From NCBI RefSeq assembly GCF_028389875.1, contig NC_084667.1:62226570-62290569 (forward strand): 64,000 bases of DNA, read 5' to 3'. The notes beneath the pieces are model-generated. The model was given only the letters and a program-made list of their open reading frames with translations. It was not told the DNA's origin and did no database searches. Origin of the DNA: Rhea pennata (lineage: Eukaryota; Chordata; Aves; Rheiformes; Rheidae). The translations under genes were made by a program, and so were the position numbers. Below are positions 62,001 through 64,000 of this stretch, piece after piece (position 1 is the first letter of the stretch; every line of letters starts with the position of its first letter).

Positions 62001-62901
62001 CAGATATTTGGAGACACTGGCTTGGCTCTCCTATTCTACAGGTTTTACTTCATGGCATAAAAACCATTCCTGATCTACACAGAAGTGCTCACCTCAAGTC
62101 TCCCTGCTGTCCTTGGGATTCACATAACCTGCACAAAATCTTCTTTGACTGCTCTGCTTTTGAGATCATTCCCAAAGTTTTATATCTGGGGATCAAGTTC
62201 TAAAGCAGCTAAAGTTATTTGTTCCACCTAGGTGAACTTGTAGCCACCGGCCAAAATTAGCAGCCTGATGCCCTGCTACTTTTAAAATAATGTGGAAGTT
62301 TTCAGTATGTATTCACACACAGAAGACACAGAGGAAATATCGCCCTGCAAAACATCTTCTCCTCATATTCTAGCTAATCTTTTTGCCAGCTCTACCAATC
62401 TACACAAAAAAACAGATAAAATCAGTAGAAGAGACACAAGCACAAAAATACCTGGAGAAGTGCAATCCTTTCCATCAATCTTTCTTCTGTTTCTTCAACC
62501 AAATTCACAGAAGGCAATGTAGAGGCAAGTGCCTCTAACTCTTTATTGAAAGCTATGCATTCATCATCAAATCCTGTCCATTCCTAAAAAAATACTTTGT
62601 GTTATTAACATAACACATATCCATCTCTGCATTTTTGCTACATAACTAGTATAGAAAGGGTTCTCTTATACGCAACTCTTCCCTTCTTCCCTCAAAATTT
62701 TACACTGGGTTTCTTTTGATTCATTACCTCCAACAAGCTCTCTAAGTGTATACCATACTGGCAGGCCTTCTGCTCCAGCAATCTGACTTCATTCACCAGC
62801 TCTCTCCAGAATTTCTCTCTTTTCTGCAGGATGGAGGGAGCCACTTTTTTGGAAAACACTTGCATAAAAGCCATGTGGGTCATGAGCTTGTGGAAAAAGC
62901 C
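4824..62901 (-). CDS. SYNE2: SYNE2 (nesprin-2), 3' portion, 39 coding exons ending in the KASH domain
   Basis: Nesprin-2 is a tail-anchored giant spectrin-repeat protein of the outer nuclear membrane. Its KASH peptide binds SUN proteins in the perinuclear space, coupling nucleus to cytoskeleton. Seen here: 39 minus-strand exons with consensus splice sites (one GC-AG) and consistent phase throughout, giving 2123 residues (W1-W2123) plus TAA. Order: spectrin repeats W1-W1574; acidic linker with LEWD at W1641-1644; last spectrin repeat about W1758-2002; variable linker; KASH W2066-2123. Exon sequences agree closely with my memory of human nesprin-2 (for example [32 protein letters not shown]). 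The human giant protein is about 6885 aa, so the CH domains and most repeats lie past 64000. The gene is 5'-partial in this window. Exons: 1, 62728-62901; 2, 62452-62583; 3, 60329-60525; and so on down to 39, 4824-5052. Nesprin-1 is excluded by the PPPT ending and the exon sequences. Confidence 0.97.
5862..5908 (-). CDS. SYNE2: SYNE2 exon 38 of window (W2033-2048), 47-nt exon
   Basis: 47 nt, phase 0 to 2. Acceptor gtttctctcaacag before GCCACTGTAC; donor CCAG|GTACTA. Encodes [15 protein letters not shown] plus a split Arg. This small exon is needed to bring the phase-0 end of exon 37 into the phase-2 start of exon 39; human nesprin-2 has RAVRTTEGEE... in this region. Confidence 0.87.
6128..6217 (-). 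CDS. SYNE2: SYNE2 exon 37 of window (W2003-2032), GC donor
   Basis: 90 nt, phase 0 to 0. Acceptor ttaccttatag before GATACCAGAG. The donor is GC rather than GT, with the rest of the consensus perfect (AAG|GCAAGT), as is typical of GC-AG introns. Encodes [20 protein letters not shown], the start of the variable linker between the last spectrin repeat and KASH. Confidence 0.88.
6540..6775 (-). mobile_element. CR1 LINE fragment, 3' end
   Basis: Contains CAGGTTGGAAGGGACCTCAG and TCTAGTCCAACC, the conserved CR1 3' region read on the complementary strand, then degenerate CR1 sequence to about 6775. 5'-truncated, without coding capacity, in the intron between exons 36 and 37. Confidence 0.85.
6885..7076 (-). 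CDS. SYNE2: SYNE2 exon 36 of window (W1939-2002)
   Basis: 192 nt, phase 0 to 0. Acceptor ttttttttaag before CAACTGGAGA; donor CTG|GTGAGT. Encodes [19 protein letters not shown] and [20 protein letters not shown], the end of the last spectrin repeat. No single ORF above 60 codons was listed here; identified by splice sites and human EAEEKVHVIEKKLKQL. Confidence 0.95.
7589..7717 (-). CDS. SYNE2: SYNE2 exon 35 of window (W1896-1938)
   Basis: 129 nt, phase 0 to 0. Acceptor tttctccag before GACTTCCATG; donor ATG|GTACGT. Encodes [20 protein letters not shown] and [17 protein letters not shown]. Confidence 0.96.
8057..8257 (-). CDS. SYNE2: SYNE2 exon 34 of window (W1829-1895)
   Basis: 201 nt, phase 0 to 0. 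Acceptor tccccaccag before GACCTGCTTA; donor CAG|GTAACT. Encodes [20 protein letters not shown] and [13 protein letters not shown] (human LKAFDTYKALVVSVNVSS, WRGGLRQSLMQCQ). Confidence 0.96.
8660..9060 (-). mobile_element. CR1 LINE fragment(s), 3' end
   Basis: GAGGTTGGAAGGGACCTCTG and ATCTGGTCCAACACCCCTGC mark the CR1 3' end; the sequence continues with AGCAGGTTGCCCAGG and a second, more degraded CR1-like block (CTCAAAGCAGGGCCAAC). Possibly two nested or tandem truncated copies. Intron between exons 34 and 33. Confidence 0.85.
9113..9140 (+). repeat. (AAAC)n microsatellite
   Basis: Five or so AAAC units flanked by A runs, at the far end of the neighbouring CR1 fragment. Confidence 0.8.
9473..9684 (-). 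CDS. SYNE2: SYNE2 exon 33 of window (W1758-1828)
   Basis: 212 nt, phase 1 to 0. Acceptor gcacttgcag before GCATTATTG; donor AAA|GTAAGT. Start of the last spectrin repeat: [20 protein letters not shown] and [20 protein letters not shown] (human GAFDRWEMIQAQELHNKLKI). Confidence 0.96.
9685..10824 (-). other. SYNE2: SYNE2 intron (exons 32-33)
   Basis: 1.1 kb of ordinary intron; nothing recognisable. The open frames of 60-86 codons here show no protein character. Confidence 0.7.
10825..10954 (-). CDS. SYNE2: SYNE2 exon 32 of window (W1715-1758)
   Basis: 130 nt, phase 0 to 1. Acceptor tgtcattccag before GTGAATCAGC; donor TCAG|GTACGG. Encodes [19 protein letters not shown], then [12 protein letters not shown], ending EKQSG. 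Divergent from human except for the end (human EQQSG), so the acceptor rests on phase and length (the human segment is about 39 aa, 44 here). Confidence 0.85.
11899..12035 (-). CDS. SYNE2: SYNE2 exon 31 of window (W1669-1714)
   Basis: 137 nt, phase 1 to 0. Acceptor ttgtttcag before GAAAATCTG; donor TAT|GTGAGT. Encodes [20 protein letters not shown] and STPYKPGY; human reads GKSISDGHSWHVPDSPSC...STPYKPPY. Disordered linker. Confidence 0.94.
12846..12914 (-). CDS. SYNE2: SYNE2 cassette exon 30a (23 residues, DV23-type)
   Basis: 69 nt, phase 1 to 1, so inclusion or skipping keeps frame. Acceptor attcttttttcag is very strong; donor TCTG|GTAGGC. Joined to exon 30 (which ends in a single G) it reads D then [20 protein letters not shown], then SS, and restores G at the exon 31 junction. 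From memory, human nesprin-2 has an alternative 23-residue insert [14 protein letters not shown]... at exactly this position (called DV23). Too short for ORF scans. Whether the bird uses it, and in which tissue, cannot be seen from sequence. Confidence 0.88.
13283..13565 (-). CDS. SYNE2: SYNE2 exon 30 of window (W1575-1669), acidic linker with LEWD motif
   Basis: 283 nt, phase 0 to 1. Acceptor tatttttag before GGACTGGATG; donor TCAG|GTGAGA. Encodes an acidic, Ser/Pro-rich linker rather than a spectrin repeat: [17 protein letters not shown], then [20 protein letters not shown], then [21 protein letters not shown] at W1641-1644 is the W-acidic motif reported to bind kinesin-1 light chain in mammalian nesprin-2. 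A longer open frame beginning MMKKRLLK in this exon is a shadow. Confidence 0.97.
14363..14557 (-). CDS. SYNE2: SYNE2 exon 29 of window (W1510-1574)
   Basis: 195 nt, phase 0 to 0. Acceptor ttccaaatag before GGTTTCCAGC; donor ACT|GTAAGA. Encodes [20 protein letters not shown] and [20 protein letters not shown]; end of the penultimate spectrin repeat. Confidence 0.97.
15433..15570 (-). CDS. SYNE2: SYNE2 exon 28 of window (W1464-1509)
   Basis: 138 nt, phase 0 to 0. Acceptor ctgctcttcag before CACTTCACC; donor AAT|GTATGT. Encodes [20 protein letters not shown] and [15 protein letters not shown]. Confidence 0.97.
15571..17409 (-). other. SYNE2: SYNE2 intron (exons 27-28)
   Basis: Holds the plus-strand CR1 copy at 16335-16771. 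Nothing else recognised. Confidence 0.75.
16335..16771 (+). mobile_element. CR1 LINE 3' portion with terminal octamer repeats
   Basis: Plus-strand CR1. An ORF2-tail remnant ([20 protein letters not shown]) lies at 16361-16420, followed by the conserved 3' UTR (GGTGATCTCCAGAGGTCCCT TCCAACCTTACT) and the terminal repeat ATTCTGTGATTCTGTGAT. Best-preserved mobile element in the window and the main clue that the host is a bird. In the intron between exons 28 and 27, opposite in strand to SYNE2 and to the other two CR1 copies. Confidence 0.93.
17410..17592 (-). CDS. SYNE2: SYNE2 exon 27 of window (W1403-1463)
   Basis: 183 nt, phase 0 to 0. Acceptor gccttgcag before GCTTTCCAAC; donor AAG|GTAATT. 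Encodes [20 protein letters not shown] and [18 protein letters not shown]. Confidence 0.97.
18107..18257 (-). CDS. SYNE2: SYNE2 exon 26 of window (W1352-1402)
   Basis: 151 nt, phase 2 to 0. Acceptor ccttttcag before AATTGAGGAA; donor GAG|GTGAAT. Encodes [20 protein letters not shown] and [16 protein letters not shown]. Confidence 0.97.
18414..18601 (-). CDS. SYNE2: SYNE2 exon 25 of window (W1290-1352)
   Basis: 188 nt, phase 0 to 2. Acceptor cctattacag before GATCTACAAC; donor GAA|GTGAGT. Encodes [20 protein letters not shown] and [20 protein letters not shown]. No ORF above 60 codons lies in this frame; the human protein is nearly identical. Confidence 0.96.
18602..22067 (-). other. SYNE2: SYNE2 intron (exons 24-25)
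   Basis: 3.5 kb. Contains an unexplained 133-codon plus-strand open frame (19147-19548) and a small CpG-bearing patch at about 19990-20120. No recognisable exon or repeat. Confidence 0.7.
22068..22230 (-). CDS. SYNE2: SYNE2 exon 24 of window (W1235-1289); first shared exon of the short isoform
   Basis: 163 nt, phase 2 to 0. Acceptor gtttctttag before GGTGAAGAAA; donor CAG|GTGGGA. Encodes [20 protein letters not shown] and [18 protein letters not shown]. It can be preceded by exon 23 (giving R) or by the CpG-island exon (giving P). Confidence 0.97.
27100..29170. promoter_or_regulatory. SYNE2: Intronic CpG island; likely internal SYNE2 promoter
   Basis: This is a dense run of CpG dinucleotides and GC-rich sequence of about 2 kb within an otherwise CpG-poor 9.8 kb intron. 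It includes (GGA)n and (CCT)n tracts, GGC repeats, many GC-box-like CCGCCC/GGGCGG motifs and, on the minus strand, a TATA-like AATAAATAG at 27802-27794. It immediately surrounds a phase-compatible minus-strand first exon. CpG islands usually mark promoters. Transcription in either direction is possible; the exon evidence favours the minus strand. The island edges are by eye. Confidence 0.75.
27678..27697 (-). CDS. SYNE2: Alternative first coding exon of a short nesprin-2 isoform (MVFPGEP start)
   Basis: In the CpG island, an ATG at 27697-27695 (context GGGGATGG, purine at -3 and G at +4) opens six codons plus two bases before a consensus donor, CC|GTGAGT. The leftover CC plus the first base of exon 24 (G) makes CCG (Pro), followed directly by exon 24's VKKLKETF. 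The predicted protein is MVFPGEP then 888 nesprin-2 residues, 895 aa in all. No other ATG lies between it and the TATA-like element about 100 nt upstream, and the unspliced frame stops at once (TGA), so an ORF scan misses it. Human short isoforms of about 100 kDa (epsilon) are known to me, but I cannot confirm that they share this exon. The start of the 5' UTR is unknown. Confidence 0.72.
32047..32213 (-). CDS. SYNE2: SYNE2 exon 23 of window (W1180-1235)
   Basis: 167 nt, phase 0 to 2. Acceptor tatttgtcag before GACTGCATGG; donor CACG|GTAAGA. Encodes [20 protein letters not shown] and [19 protein letters not shown]. Last exon specific to the long isoforms, upstream of the intronic CpG island. 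Confidence 0.97.
33222..33380 (-). CDS. SYNE2: SYNE2 exon 22 of window (W1127-1179)
   Basis: 159 nt, phase 0 to 0. Acceptor ttatttgcag before GTATCCCTC; donor AAG|GTAAGT. Encodes [20 protein letters not shown] and [20 protein letters not shown]; very close to human. Confidence 0.97.
33381..36496 (-). other. SYNE2: SYNE2 intron (exons 21-22)
   Basis: 3.1 kb, AT-rich around 33650-33760. Holds one exon-like stretch at 34306-34374 (see findings). No repeat recognised. Confidence 0.7.
36497..36652 (-). CDS. SYNE2: SYNE2 exon 21 of window (W1075-1126)
   Basis: 156 nt, phase 0 to 0. Acceptor ttccatgcag before GAGCTGGAG; donor CGG|GTGAGT. Encodes [16 protein letters not shown] and [18 protein letters not shown]. 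The exon lies in a locally GC-rich patch that produces many spurious antisense ORFs. Confidence 0.95.
36653..38648 (-). other. SYNE2: SYNE2 intron (exons 20-21)
   Basis: 2 kb; GC-rich near exon 21, with a polypyrimidine run at about 36988-37023. The 161-codon minus-strand open frame at 37393-37878 has no protein character. Nothing recognised. Confidence 0.65.
38649..38774 (-). CDS. SYNE2: SYNE2 exon 20 of window (W1033-1074)
   Basis: 126 nt, phase 0 to 0. Acceptor gtaacttccag before CGTTGGGAC; donor AAG|GTATGG. Encodes [20 protein letters not shown] and [18 protein letters not shown]; human nesprin-2 has EDPLPELHEDLHNEKELIK here. Confidence 0.94.
39284..39478 (-). CDS. SYNE2: SYNE2 exon 19 of window (W968-1032)
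   Basis: 195 nt, phase 0 to 0. Acceptor tttcttttgaag before AGTAAGGCAG (an AG two bases further is out of phase); donor CAG|GTACGG. Encodes [20 protein letters not shown] and [16 protein letters not shown]. Confidence 0.93.
40701..40935 (-). CDS. SYNE2: SYNE2 exon 18 of window (W889-967)
   Basis: 235 nt, phase 2 to 0. Acceptor tggtcttcag before AACAGAGTTT; donor AAG|GTATTC. Encodes [18 protein letters not shown] and [15 protein letters not shown]; the human repeat at this place has RKGDVDGLVRQWQDF. Confidence 0.95.
40936..42273 (-). other. SYNE2: SYNE2 intron (exons 17-18)
   Basis: 1.3 kb. The plus-strand open frame at 41293-41736 (147 codons) shows no family likeness. Nothing else seen. 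Confidence 0.65.
42274..42368 (-). CDS. SYNE2: SYNE2 exon 17 of window (W858-889)
   Basis: 95 nt, phase 0 to 2. Acceptor ttattttcag before GTGTTGCAAA; donor AAAG|GTAAAT. Encodes [19 protein letters not shown]. Too short for an ORF list; supported by phase on both sides and the human EVSINQT match. Confidence 0.93.
43605..43752 (-). CDS. SYNE2: SYNE2 exon 16 of window (W808-857)
   Basis: 148 nt, phase 2 to 0. Acceptor ttctgcag before TGAGCTTGAA; donor GAG|GTAAAA. Encodes [20 protein letters not shown], a spectrin repeat. Confidence 0.95.
44090..44244 (-). CDS. SYNE2: SYNE2 exon 15 of window (W757-808)
   Basis: 155 nt, phase 0 to 2. Acceptor tttatttccag before AATTGTACG; donor GCAG|GTCAGA. 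Encodes [17 protein letters not shown] and TATALERC, as in human nesprin-2. Confidence 0.95.
44869..44997 (-). CDS. SYNE2: SYNE2 exon 14 of window (W714-756)
   Basis: 129 nt, phase 0 to 0. Acceptor attcatcctag before TTCAATCTT; donor ATG|GTATGT. Encodes [18 protein letters not shown]. An AG 21 nt further in is a less likely acceptor, because the aligned human segment begins F..L.QF.DF. Confidence 0.9.
46387..46566 (-). CDS. SYNE2: SYNE2 exon 13 of window (W654-713)
   Basis: 180 nt, phase 0 to 0. Acceptor ttctctcttcag before AATTTACAGC; donor GAG|GTATTT. Encodes [20 protein letters not shown], matching the human LQRAAYLEKML block. Confidence 0.94.
46567..48562 (-). other. SYNE2: SYNE2 intron (exons 12-13)
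   Basis: 2 kb. AAAT repeat at 46585-46602 and a long A tract near 48089-48129 (complement T). Nothing else recognised. Confidence 0.7.
48089..48129 (+). repeat. Poly-A tract
   Basis: About 40 bases, nearly all A with one TC interruption. Possible retroposon tail, but no body is recognisable beside it. Confidence 0.85.
48563..48767 (-). CDS. SYNE2: SYNE2 exon 12 of window (W585-653)
   Basis: 205 nt, phase 2 to 0. Acceptor tgttggcag before GTGGAGCTC; donor AAG|GTACAC. Encodes [20 protein letters not shown] and [12 protein letters not shown], a spectrin repeat. Confidence 0.94.
49087..49220 (-). CDS. SYNE2: SYNE2 exon 11 of window (W541-585)
   Basis: 134 nt, phase 0 to 2. Acceptor gttttgcag before TCTCTTCAAG; donor CCAG|GTAAGC. 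Encodes [17 protein letters not shown] and [15 protein letters not shown]. The longer minus-strand ORF overlapping here is in another frame. Confidence 0.93.
50905..51075 (-). CDS. SYNE2: SYNE2 exon 10 of window (W484-540)
   Basis: 171 nt, phase 0 to 0. Acceptor tgtttgcag before GTTGCACAG; donor CAG|GTAAAT. Encodes [18 protein letters not shown] and [16 protein letters not shown], a spectrin repeat. Confidence 0.95.
51076..53400 (-). other. SYNE2: SYNE2 intron (exons 9-10)
   Basis: 2.3 kb with no recognisable exon, repeat family or RNA gene. Confidence 0.65.
53401..53550 (-). CDS. SYNE2: SYNE2 exon 9 of window (W434-483)
   Basis: 150 nt, phase 0 to 0. Acceptor ctactttag before GAGCTGGAAA; donor CAG|GTATAG. 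Encodes [18 protein letters not shown] through MRDRAVSQ. No ORF above 60 codons covers it; found by splice signals and phase. Confidence 0.92.
54904..55059 (-). CDS. SYNE2: SYNE2 exon 8 of window (W382-433)
   Basis: 156 nt, phase 0 to 0. Acceptor caactttcag before ATACAAGATC; donor AAG|GTAAAG. Encodes [17 protein letters not shown] and [19 protein letters not shown], a spectrin repeat. Confidence 0.95.
56579..56755 (-). CDS. SYNE2: SYNE2 exon 7 of window (W323-381)
   Basis: 177 nt, phase 0 to 0. Acceptor tttcttccag before GAATACATG. Donor AAAG|GTTTGA is weak but phase-correct. Encodes [20 protein letters not shown], almost identical to my recollection of human nesprin-2. Confidence 0.94.
57423..57569 (-). 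CDS. SYNE2: SYNE2 exon 6 of window (W274-322)
   Basis: 147 nt, phase 0 to 0. Acceptor tttacccccag before CTTCAGATGG; donor AAG|GTAAAT. A second AG six bases further in would drop residues LQ while keeping frame. The outer site is preferred because human nesprin-2 continues LHQLQMEKL here. Encodes [15 protein letters not shown]. Confidence 0.92.
58019..58201 (-). CDS. SYNE2: SYNE2 exon 5 of window (W213-273)
   Basis: 183 nt, phase 0 to 0. Acceptor cacctcag before GTATTCTC; donor CAG|GTGAGG. Encodes [15 protein letters not shown] through [11 protein letters not shown]. Confidence 0.95.
59122..59254 (-). CDS. SYNE2: SYNE2 exon 4 of window (W168-212)
   Basis: 133 nt, phase 2 to 0. Acceptor ccctgcag before CTACAACAGA; donor TTT|GTAAGT, with a strong intronic side. 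Encodes [16 protein letters not shown] and [11 protein letters not shown]. Too short and intron-bounded to appear as a long ORF. Confidence 0.94.
60329..60525 (-). CDS. SYNE2: SYNE2 exon 3 of window (W103-168)
   Basis: 197 nt, phase 0 to 2. Acceptor gatag before CAAATCAAAAGC. Donor GGTGAG|GTGGGT; an alternative GT six bases upstream (TTG|GTGAGG) would break phase with exon 4. Encodes [14 protein letters not shown] and [12 protein letters not shown], a spectrin repeat. Confidence 0.93.
60526..62451 (-). other. SYNE2: SYNE2 intron (exons 2-3)
   Basis: 1.9 kb, AT-rich, nothing recognised. Confidence 0.65.
62452..62583 (-). CDS. SYNE2: SYNE2 exon 2 of window (W59-102)
   Basis: 132 nt, phase 0 to 0. 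Acceptor tttttttag before GAATGGACAG; donor CAG|GTATTT. It contains [14 protein letters not shown], nearly the same as I recall for human nesprin-2 at this point. Confidence 0.95.
62728..62901 (-). CDS. SYNE2: SYNE2 exon 1 of window (W1-58)
   Basis: 174 nt, phase 0 to 0. Acceptor ttttcag before GGCTTTTTCC; donor GAG|GTAATG. It encodes spectrin-repeat sequence ending [14 protein letters not shown]. This is the most upstream SYNE2 exon I can find; the next one lies beyond the window. Confidence 0.95.
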
Positions 62902-64000
62902 CTGAAAACACAAGTCAAAGCTTAATTTTAGTGCATCACAATAAAGCCTACTTTTTGTTATTGCCATGTACTTCATCAAATCCAAGTGCTTCTAACATAA
63001 AAACCTGGCTTGTGATTTTAATAAGAATCACAATGCTTTCAGTTTACTACATACTAGTTTATCCCAGCATTATCAAAAGTCCTTCTGATTTATCTATACA
63101 ATATTCTATACTCTAAGTAAGGGTAAACTAAATTATAGTATAGATGATCTGAGTACAATGGATCCTTATTTGAGGGTGCAGGGCTGGTAGGTCTCAGTCA
63201 CTCTACTGCATTTGCAGTACCTGTGTCAAGTAAAAGACACTTGGAGATTCTTCTTGAGAGATCACACACCCAGAACAGGAGTATGGAGAATACAGAAGAA
63301 GTGTGGCCAGTTTCAGGGTCTCGCAAAGCTGGAGGCAGGAACCTTCTACCCCAAACTCTGCATCACCCCTAGATGGTCCATTACTGATGCTTTTACTTTC
63401 AGTCAAGAACAAGTGATGAGCTGGGTGCACTTTTTTATCCATACATTTATGAGGAAAATGATCTACATTTATAGCTTGCATTCAAATGAAATGCAAGGAT
63501 GCTGCAGGTCAGATGGAAGGAGGAGTTTAACTAGCTCATACTAAACTGTCTATTTATAGATATCACCAGACAGCCATTATCCAGTTTGGTTTACCTGAAT
63601 GGGAGGTGGCTCTGAGCCATAACTAAGGGTATTAGCAGTTCTAAGAGCTAAGTTGTAGGGCACAATAATCCTTTTGGATAACTATAAGGTAACAATTTAA
63701 TTTAGTCATGGCTCAGCTGAGCCTTTAAGAAAAGGCTGAATTTGAACACAACATTTTCCCCCCCAAAAAAAAAAAAAAAAAAAAAAAAAAGGCAGAGAAT
63801 ACAAGATCACACTCCTAGTTGAAAGATCTTCTTCACTCAGAACTAATGCCTAGCACACCTAAGGACCATACCCCTGTCATGGGCTGTGTGAGCATCCAGA
63901 GAGGGCTGGATAGTCAGAGCACAGAGAGAACCTCTTACAATTTCCTTTTACTTCTGTATATCCACCTCAAAGCCAAATCAATGCGTTAATATATGGATCG
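62902..64000 (-). other. SYNE2: SYNE2 intron running out of the window
   Basis: No further spectrin-repeat exon found up to 64000. A C-run followed by about 30 A lies at 63760-63790. Confidence 0.65.

Noticed and set aside
4824..62901. SYNE1 (nesprin-1) as the gene identity
   Set aside because: The tail ends PPPT, not PPPL, the lumenal motif is [13 protein letters not shown], and all the linker exons match nesprin-2.
63203..63544. Overlapping open frames on both strands near the right edge, considered as a further SYNE2 exon
   Set aside because: No spectrin-like heptad pattern and no phase-0 donor to join exon 1.

Overview
This window looks like avian nuclear DNA. It holds intron-rich vertebrate gene structure and CR1 LINE fragments whose 3' ends carry the bird-type octamer repeat (ATTCTGTG repeated). 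Intergenic and intronic DNA is CpG-poor, with one CpG island inside a gene. There are no prokaryotic operons, plasmid features or CRISPR arrays. CR1 also occurs in crocodilians and turtles, so 'bird' is likely but not proven.

Almost the whole window is the 3' third of one gene on the minus strand: SYNE2, encoding nesprin-2, the outer-nuclear-membrane KASH protein of the LINC complex. I resolved 39 consecutive coding exons, from 62901 down to the stop codon at 4824. Their reading phases agree at every junction and give 2123 codons plus stop. I number these residues W1 to W2123 within the window. The upstream exons of the giant isoform (actin-binding CH domains and most spectrin repeats) lie beyond 64000. 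The encoded part is a rod of spectrin repeats, then an acidic linker carrying the LEWD kinesin-1 motif, then a final spectrin repeat, a short variable linker and the KASH domain. The C-terminus GPPPT, together with the [12 protein letters not shown] signature, fits nesprin-2; nesprin-1 ends in PPPL.

Two elements too short for ordinary ORF calling add isoform structure. (1) A CpG island at about 27.1-29.2 kb lies inside the 9.8 kb intron between exons 23 and 24. On the minus strand it contains a small first exon: an ATG at 27697 in good Kozak context, six codons plus two bases, then a consensus GTGAGT donor. It splices in phase onto exon 24 and predicts an N-terminus MVFPGEP followed by 888 nesprin-2 residues (895 aa, about 100 kDa, the size class of the short epsilon isoforms). 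(2) A 69-nt cassette exon at 12846-12914, between exons 30 and 31, adds 23 residues beginning DVEI. It matches what I remember as the nesprin 'DV23' alternative exon.

Layout: 1-1520, possible 3' end of a convergent plus-strand gene (ESR2 is the neighbour in other amniotes; no coding part seen). 1520-4170, intergenic. 4170-4823, SYNE2 3' UTR. 4824-18601, exons 39-25. 22068-22230, exon 24. 27.1-29.2 kb, CpG island and internal promoter. 32047-62901, exons 23-1. 62902-64000, intron running out of the window. Other features are CR1 fragments at about 6.5, 8.7 and 16.3 kb and several simple repeats.
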